Shown: one piece after another, positions 59,683-64,000 of the stretch
Layout: each line of letters begins with the position of its first letter
Numbering within the stretch: the stretch's first letter is position 1
Assembly: GCF_000421265.1 (NCBI RefSeq)
Contig: NZ_ATWN01000004.1
Location: 186,001 to 250,000 of the forward strand
Reading direction: 5' to 3'
Length of the DNA stretch: 64,000 bases
Origin: Thalassospira lucentensis MCCC 1A00383 = DSM 14000
GTDB lineage: Bacteria; Pseudomonadota; Alphaproteobacteria; Rhodospirillales; Thalassospiraceae
The notes under the pieces: model-generated
The model's input: the letters and a program-made list of their open reading frames with translations, nothing else
Database searches by the model: none
Told to the model about the DNA's origin: nothing
Translations under genes and position numbers: made by a program

Positions 59683-61275
59683 ATGACAGCCGATCTTCGA
59701 GATGCCGCACTTAACAGCAACGTCTGGGCCTTTCAGGAAGCCAGCAAGCTGGTCAAGCGGTATAAACAGAAGGCGCCTGAAAAGGGCTATGTCCTTTTTG
59801 AAACCGGGTATGGTCCATCGGGTTTGCCCCATATCGGCACCTTTGGCGAAGTCGCGCGCACGACCTATGTGCGCCGCGCGTTCGAAACCATGTGCGATAT
59901 CCCGACCAAGCTTTTCTGCTTCTCCGATGATATGGATGGTCTGCGTAAGGTGCCCGACAATATCCCCAACAAGGAAATGGTGGCCGAGCATCTTGGTAAG
60001 GCATTGACAAGCGTACCTGATCCGTTTGGCACGCATGAAAGCTTTGCCCATCATAACAATGCGCGGCTGTGCGATTTTCTTGATGGGTTTGGCTTCGAAT
60101 ATGAATTCAAATCATCGACCGACTGTTATCGCTCGGGCATGTTTGATGCGGCTTTGTTGCGTCTTTTGGAACGCTATGATGCGATCCAGAAAATCATGCT
60201 GCCGACGCTTGGCGAAGAACGTCAGGCGACATACAGCCCGTTCATGCCGGTTGAACCGGGCACCAACAAGGTCCTGATGGCCAAGGTGACCGAGCTTAAA
60301 CCCGAAACCGGCAGCATTGTTTACGAACATCCTGAAACCGGTGATTTGGTTGAAACGCTGGTGACGGGTGGTAATTGCAAACTGCAATGGAAACCCGACT
60401 GGGCGATGCGCTGGTATGCGCTGGGTGTTGATTATGAAATGGCCGGTAAGGATTTGATCCCGTCGGTTGAGCTTGGCAACAAGATCGTCAAGGCACTTGG
60501 CGGCACCCCGCCAGAGGGCTTTAACTACGAGCTGTTCTTGGACGAGAACGCCCAGAAAATCTCGAAATCCAAGGGCAATGGTCTTTCGATGGAAGACTGG
60601 CTGAAATATGCGCCGGAAGACAGCCTGTCGCTGTTCATGTTCCAGAAACCCAAAACCGCCAAACGTCTGTATTTTGATGTCATCCCGAAAACTGTGGATG
60701 AATATCTGACGTTCGCAGAGAAGCTCAAATCCGAAACCGACCCGACCAAGATTTTGCAAAACCCGGCGTGGCACATTCATGCCGGGACCGCGCCGGACCG
60801 TGAAATTCCGCTGTCCTTTGGGATTTTGCTGAACCTTGTTTCGGTCTGCAATACCGAAGACCGCGATCTTCTGTGGAAGTTCATTTCGCGTTATGCCACG
60901 GGCGCAACGCCGGAAAGCTCGCCGTATTTGGATAAGCTGGTTGGCTATGCGATCAACTATTATCGCGACTTCGTTAAACCGTCGAAAAAATACCGCGCTG
61001 CGACCGAGGCCGAGCAGGCCGCACTGAAAGACCTGCGCGACGCACTGTCAAAAATCGAACAGGGTACGGAGCCGTCAGACATTCAGACCGAAGTTTTCAC
61101 CGTGGGCAAAAACCACAATTACGAAAACCTGCGCGAATGGTTCAAAACGCTTTATGAAATCCTGCTCGGTCAGGAACAGGGTCCGCGCATGGGATCGTTC
61201 ATCGCTCTTTACGGTCTTGATGAAAGTGTTGCGCTGATTGATCGTGCGCTTGCAGGTGAAGACCTCAGCGCCTGA
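59683..61275 (+). CDS. lysS: Lysine--tRNA ligase, class I
   Basis: A 530-residue class I lysyl-tRNA synthetase, the archaeal-type enzyme (also called LysK) used by alphaproteobacteria in place of the class II form. The HIGH-type motif is [12 protein letters not shown] (residues 45-56) and the KMSKS-type motif is KISKSKGNG. It also has the family block [18 protein letters not shown]. It charges tRNA-Lys with lysine in the cytoplasm. The ATG at 59683 has AAGG 8 nt upstream; the long in-frame extension to 59581 has no family resemblance. A terminator follows. Confidence 0.95.
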   Translation: MTADLRDAALNSNVWAFQEASKLVKRYKQKAPEKGYVLFETGYGPSGLPHIGTFGEVARTTYVRRAFETMCDIPTKLFCFSDDMDGLRKVPDNIPNKEMVAEHLGKALTSVPDPFGTHESFAHHNNARLCDFLDGFGFEYEFKSSTDCYRSGMFDAALLRLLERYDAIQKIMLPTLGEERQATYSPFMPVEPGTNKVLMAKVTELKPETGSIVYEHPETGDLVETLVTGGNCKLQWKPDWAMRWYALGVDYEMAGKDLIPSVELGNKIVKALGGTPPEGFNYELFLDENAQKISKSKGNGLSMEDWLKYAPEDSLSLFMFQKPKTAKRLYFDVIPKTVDEYLTFAEKLKSETDPTKILQNPAWHIHAGTAPDREIPLSFGILLNLVSVCNTEDRDLLWKFISRYATGATPESSPYLDKLVGYAINYYRDFVKPSKKYRAATEAEQAALKDLRDALSKIEQGTEPSDIQTEVFTVGKNHNYENLREWFKTLYEILLGQEQGPRMGSFIALYGLDESVALIDRALAGEDLSA

Positions 61276-61306
61276 TAAAGCCCGCCCATCATAAGATCAA
61301 AACGAC

Positions 61307-61339
61307 AAAGGCCCGCATTGTGAAAATGCGGGCCTTTTT
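61307..61339 (+). terminator. Intrinsic terminator after lysS
   Basis: AAAGGCCCGCATT (61307-61319) pairs with AATGCGGGCCTTT (61325-61337), with a T run. It can also serve the convergent gene ending at 61368. Confidence 0.88.
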
Positions 61340-61367
61340 AATGTTCAGGTATATAGCGTTTGCCCCA

Positions 61368-62423
61368 TTAGGTCGGGGGCAAATAACGCCGCCAGCTTTG
61401 ACCCTCAAATGGGCTTAATACGATGTGGCGGGCTTTTTGCCAGCCAAAGCCAAACGCCATGACCAGACCGCCCACAACAAAGCAGACCAGTGCAACCGTG
61501 ATGGATTGATCAATGGCGGCTTGATTGAAGCCGGAATTGGCCAGATAGCCGACATAGATCAGGCCGCTGATGATCGGCGACCGACGGTCGAGAAACAGCG
61601 AAAACAGCATGGCGATGATAATTACCGGGATCATCACAAGGGCGGCGGCATCAAACAGGGCCGCAACCGAATGAATGGTCATCGGTGCGCCGATGACATA
61701 AAGCCAGAAGGCACATTCGGCCCAGCCATTAACCCGCTTGGGGTCCTTGGTATCGACCACCACGCCCAAGGCCAGCAACAAAAGTCCGGTCAGCGTGATC
61801 ATATAATCAAGATACTGGTTCAGGCTTTGCCCGAACGCGGTTAAAAGCAGCGACCACAACACCCCGACAATGCCAAACGCAATCAGGGCAAACGATACCG
61901 GCAGGCGATAGCGCAGGAAGAATCCGACCTGAAAGGCAAAGCCGATGATGGCAACCAGAAGGGCGGTGTTGACCGATGTGCTGCCGAACGACCAAACGTC
62001 ATCAAGATTGAAAAATTCTGCCGATGTTCCGACCATGCGCATATAGAGCATCACGGCATAGATCATCAATGTCGCGCACAGCGAAACCATGATGACGATT
62101 GAGGGCAATGTCGCCTTAAGCTTCCCCGCGACATATTCCGCCAGTACGACGAACCCCGCCATGGCAACAAGTGGCGCGATCCAGAAAACGGCATCGTTGG
62201 AATAAAGACCCCACAAAATGAACCAGCCGATGCTCAGCACGGTTATGCCCAGTGCAAGGAAAATGTCGTTCATCCCACGAAACAGGGTAAACTTTTCGGT
62301 TTCAATCGCCTCTGGCGCGTGGCTTGTCAGGAACTGCGCAAGGGTCGTATAGGCCGCGCGATCCAGTGCGCCTGCAGATACGGCGGCTTCGATATCGGCA
62401 AGCGAGTATTGATTGTTTTTCAC
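61368..62423 (-). CDS. Polytopic membrane protein, DUF2157-like
   Basis: A 351-residue protein with an N-terminal soluble part (YSLADIEAAVSAGALDRAAY, about 1-45) and 10 or 11 hydrophobic segments in the rest. The layout is like DUF2157-type membrane proteins, whose N-terminal cytoplasmic region precedes a compact helix bundle. No transport or enzyme motif was recognised. It is convergent with lysS and divergent from the proline dehydrogenase gene. Confidence 0.75.
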   Translation of the reverse strand: MKNNQYSLADIEAAVSAGALDRAAYTTLAQFLTSHAPEAIETEKFTLFRGMNDIFLALGITVLSIGWFILWGLYSNDAVFWIAPLVAMAGFVVLAEYVAGKLKATLPSIVIMVSLCATLMIYAVMLYMRMVGTSAEFFNLDDVWSFGSTSVNTALLVAIIGFAFQVGFFLRYRLPVSFALIAFGIVGVLWSLLLTAFGQSLNQYLDYMITLTGLLLLALGVVVDTKDPKRVNGWAECAFWLYVIGAPMTIHSVAALFDAAALVMIPVIIIAMLFSLFLDRRSPIISGLIYVGYLANSGFNQAAIDQSITVALVCFVVGGLVMAFGFGWQKARHIVLSPFEGQSWRRYLPPT

Positions 62424-62673
62424 AAATCGGCTCCGGCCAGGCTTTTATGCATCTGTTGTACCAAGGGGCATGGATGATCGCCCTTGGTCTAGGGACTGTG
62501 TTGATACACGGTCATACCTTTGGACGCAATTTTCCAAAACTCTTTGACGCCTGTTACGGTTCCAGCTCGCCATCAATAGATGATAAACAGACTGGGGTGC
62601 ATATCGTTCAATAAATACCGTCGTGATCGTGTACCCTTGAACGATTGTAAGATCACGAAACAGGATACTTTCA

Positions 62674-63627
62674 ATGGGGATGTGGCAAAAATCAATGATC
62701 GCCGTGGCGTGCAGCAAACCGTTGCGGGCAATTGGCGAGGCGATTGGACATAAAACCGGGCTTGCGGATCAATTTGTCAGTGCGCGGGATGTTGCAGGGC
62801 ATGTCGCACGCGCCGAGGCGTTGGCGAAGGATGGCATACGCATTTCAAGTTTTTATCTTGGCGAATATGTCACGGATTTAAGCCAAGTGCGCGAAACAGC
62901 CGGGCAACTTGAAGCACTAATGCCCGCGCTTGATCACGCGGGTCTTGATGTTCACATTTCCATCGATCCGTCGCAATTGGGCTATATGCAGGATCAAGCG
63001 ATTTTGGATCGCAATGTTGATCATCTTGCTGCCAAGCTGAGCGAAATCGGCGGTGAGAAAGGCCATCGGACCCTTCGGCTGATGATCGACATGGAAGATA
63101 TCGACATGGTCGATGATACTTTGCGCCTGCACCATCGCTTGGCCGATGGCGGATACCAAGTGGCGCAAACGTTACAGGCGCGCCTGCATCGCACCAAAGC
63201 CGACCTACGGGACATGATAAAGCGCGGGGCAATGGTACGTTTGGTTAAGGGGGCGATGGCCTCGCCCGATGATGTGGCTTTTACCAAGCGCCAAGATATC
63301 GACGAGAATTACCTTCGCTTATCGGCCATGATGTTGTCCGCAGAAGCCATGCAAAATGGGTTTTTCCCGGTGTTTGGGACACATGATCGCAAGTTGGCAT
63401 GGGCCATCATCCAAAACGCAAAGGAACAAGGCTGGTCGCCGGGTCAGTTTGAATTTGAAATGCTTTACGGTGTGAACCAGCCATTGCAACGCGAATTGGT
63501 CGCCGAAGGCTACCGGTTGCGCCTATATGCGCCGTTTGGCAAAGACTGGTGGGCCTATGCATGGCGCCGGGTTGGTGAAAACCCGCGTAATATCCGACTG
63601 TTGTTGCGGTCCGGCCTTAACCGATAA
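62674..63627 (+). CDS. Proline dehydrogenase family protein, monofunctional
   Basis: A 317-residue FAD-dependent dehydrogenase of the PRODH family. It has the barrel pattern of PutA's proline dehydrogenase domain, including ISIDPSQLGY, RLMIDMEDIDM and the C-terminal hallmark RLRLYAPFGKDWWAYAWRR (family consensus RxYxPYGxxWxxYxxRR). Most proteobacteria have PutA, a bifunctional protein; here only the dehydrogenase domain is present and no pyrroline-5-carboxylate dehydrogenase lies nearby in the window. The ATG has an AGGAT ribosome binding site. The exact amine substrate is not certain. Confidence 0.85.
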   Translation: MGMWQKSMIAVACSKPLRAIGEAIGHKTGLADQFVSARDVAGHVARAEALAKDGIRISSFYLGEYVTDLSQVRETAGQLEALMPALDHAGLDVHISIDPSQLGYMQDQAILDRNVDHLAAKLSEIGGEKGHRTLRLMIDMEDIDMVDDTLRLHHRLADGGYQVAQTLQARLHRTKADLRDMIKRGAMVRLVKGAMASPDDVAFTKRQDIDENYLRLSAMMLSAEAMQNGFFPVFGTHDRKLAWAIIQNAKEQGWSPGQFEFEMLYGVNQPLQRELVAEGYRLRLYAPFGKDWWAYAWRRVGENPRNIRLLLRSGLNR

Positions 63628-63635
63628 TCCATGCG

Positions 63636-63668
63636 AAACACCGCCACCTGATTTTGGCGGTGTTTTTA
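63636..63668. terminator. Intrinsic terminator after proline dehydrogenase gene
   Basis: AAACACCGCCA (63636-63646) pairs with TGGCGGTGTTT (63655-63665) and a T run follows. Confidence 0.85.
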
Positions 63669-63704
63669 TGGGCTTGATTGATCAGGTGTAGAAGGTGTAT
63701 TTAC

Positions 63705-63720
63705 TAAGTTAGTTAACTTA
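63705..63720. promoter_or_regulatory. Candidate TetR operator
   Basis: TAAGTTA-GT-TAACTTA, perfect 7-bp arms with a 2-bp centre, in the region upstream of the TetR-type gene, 8 bp before its first in-frame ATG at 63728. The length and symmetry suit an autoregulatory TetR dimer site. Confidence 0.6.
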
Positions 63721-63754
63721 CTTATCTATGGTCAGGATCGGAATCGAAAACATC

Positions 63755-64000
63755 ATGGCTGGTAAAATGAGCCCGGCACAAAAACGCCAAAAACTTGCCC
63801 GTGCGGCGATGAATGTGATCTGGCGCGATGGCTATCACGCCGCCACCATTCAGACCGTTGCGAAGGAAGCAGGCTTACCTGCCGGGGGCGTGTTTTATCG
63901 GTTCCCGAAAAAGCATGATCTGGCACAGGCGGCGATGGAAACCATGGAAGGCGAGTTTACCCCGCTTTTGGCGACCATCGCGCCCGGCGGCACGGCACAA
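63755..64000 (+). CDS. TetR-family transcriptional regulator (3' truncated by window)
   Basis: The 82 visible codons encode the helix-turn-helix domain of a TetR regulator: QKLARAAMNVIWRDGYHAAT, then IQTVAKEAGLPAGGVFYRFP and KKHDLAQAAME. The VAKEAGLPAGGVFYRFPKK segment is the classic recognition helix region. The ligand-binding domain lies to the right of the window. An in-frame ATG at 63728 could add nine residues. A perfect dyad (63705-63720) just upstream is its probable operator. Confidence 0.9.
   Translation, partial: MAGKMSPAQKRQKLARAAMNVIWRDGYHAATIQTVAKEAGLPAGGVFYRFPKKHDLAQAAMETMEGEFTPLLATIAPGGTAQ

Overview
The window is a contiguous piece of an alphaproteobacterial chromosome with roughly 55-57% G+C. 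A class I lysyl-tRNA synthetase, OhrR/Ohr, GreB, HrpB, many LysR regulators and the general gene style suggest a marine Rhodospirillales bacterium such as Thalassospira. That genus is an inference from gene content, not from a marker gene. No rRNA, tRNA, CRISPR array, prophage or insertion sequence was seen. Coding density is high and most genes look like ordinary chromosomal genes. Region by region: (1) 1-17142 is an exopolysaccharide locus. A nucleotide-sugar dehydrogenase (cut by the left edge) is followed by a tightly coupled minus-strand operon (9163 down to 1270): two GT4 glycosyltransferases, a Wzx-type flippase, an orphan protein, a toroid/heparinase-like protein, a GT2-GT4 double glycosyltransferase and a small MmcQ/YjbR protein. 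Divergently, a plus-strand operon carries a WecG/TagA-type glycosyltransferase with an unexplained 240-residue C-terminal extension, a Wzc/ExoP-like copolymerase with degenerate kinase motifs, and a small anchored protein. Two O-antigen ligase/polymerase-type membrane proteins and a QW-motif toroid protein complete the locus. Together these would make nucleotide sugars, assemble repeat units on lipid, flip, polymerise, set chain length and export. (2) 17215-41643 holds HrpB, several LysR-regulator/oxidoreductase or transporter pairs, GreB, an MFS exporter, a DUF3095 cyclase-like protein, SlyX, a membrane-anchored methyltransferase, a GDCCVxC Cys-rich protein, a GarR-like dehydrogenase, TerB, a large PAS-GGDEF-EAL protein, a Crp/Fnr regulator, a DMT exporter, HdeD, a metal-site-degenerate MBL protein and a cytoplasmic DsbA-like thiol oxidoreductase. 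(3) 41689-53331 contains a DinG-like helicase, an AraC regulator, LysE, a paired inverted repeat element, a YqaA-like protein, a phospholipase D-like protein with a small partner gene, and an organic peroxide module (2-Cys OhrR, alpha/beta hydrolase, Ohr) with two matching dyad operators. (4) 53464-59270 is a signalling block: a dCache chemoreceptor, a response regulator with GGDEF and EAL domains, and its HisKA_2-type sensor kinase. (5) 59491-64000 has a candidate leader peptide upstream of class I lysyl-tRNA synthetase, a polytopic membrane protein, a monofunctional proline dehydrogenase and the start of a TetR regulator with a perfect 7-bp dyad upstream. The most unusual material is in the exopolysaccharide locus (fusion glycosyltransferase, pseudo-kinase copolymerase, two toroid proteins), followed by the phospholipase D pair and the degenerate MBL protein.
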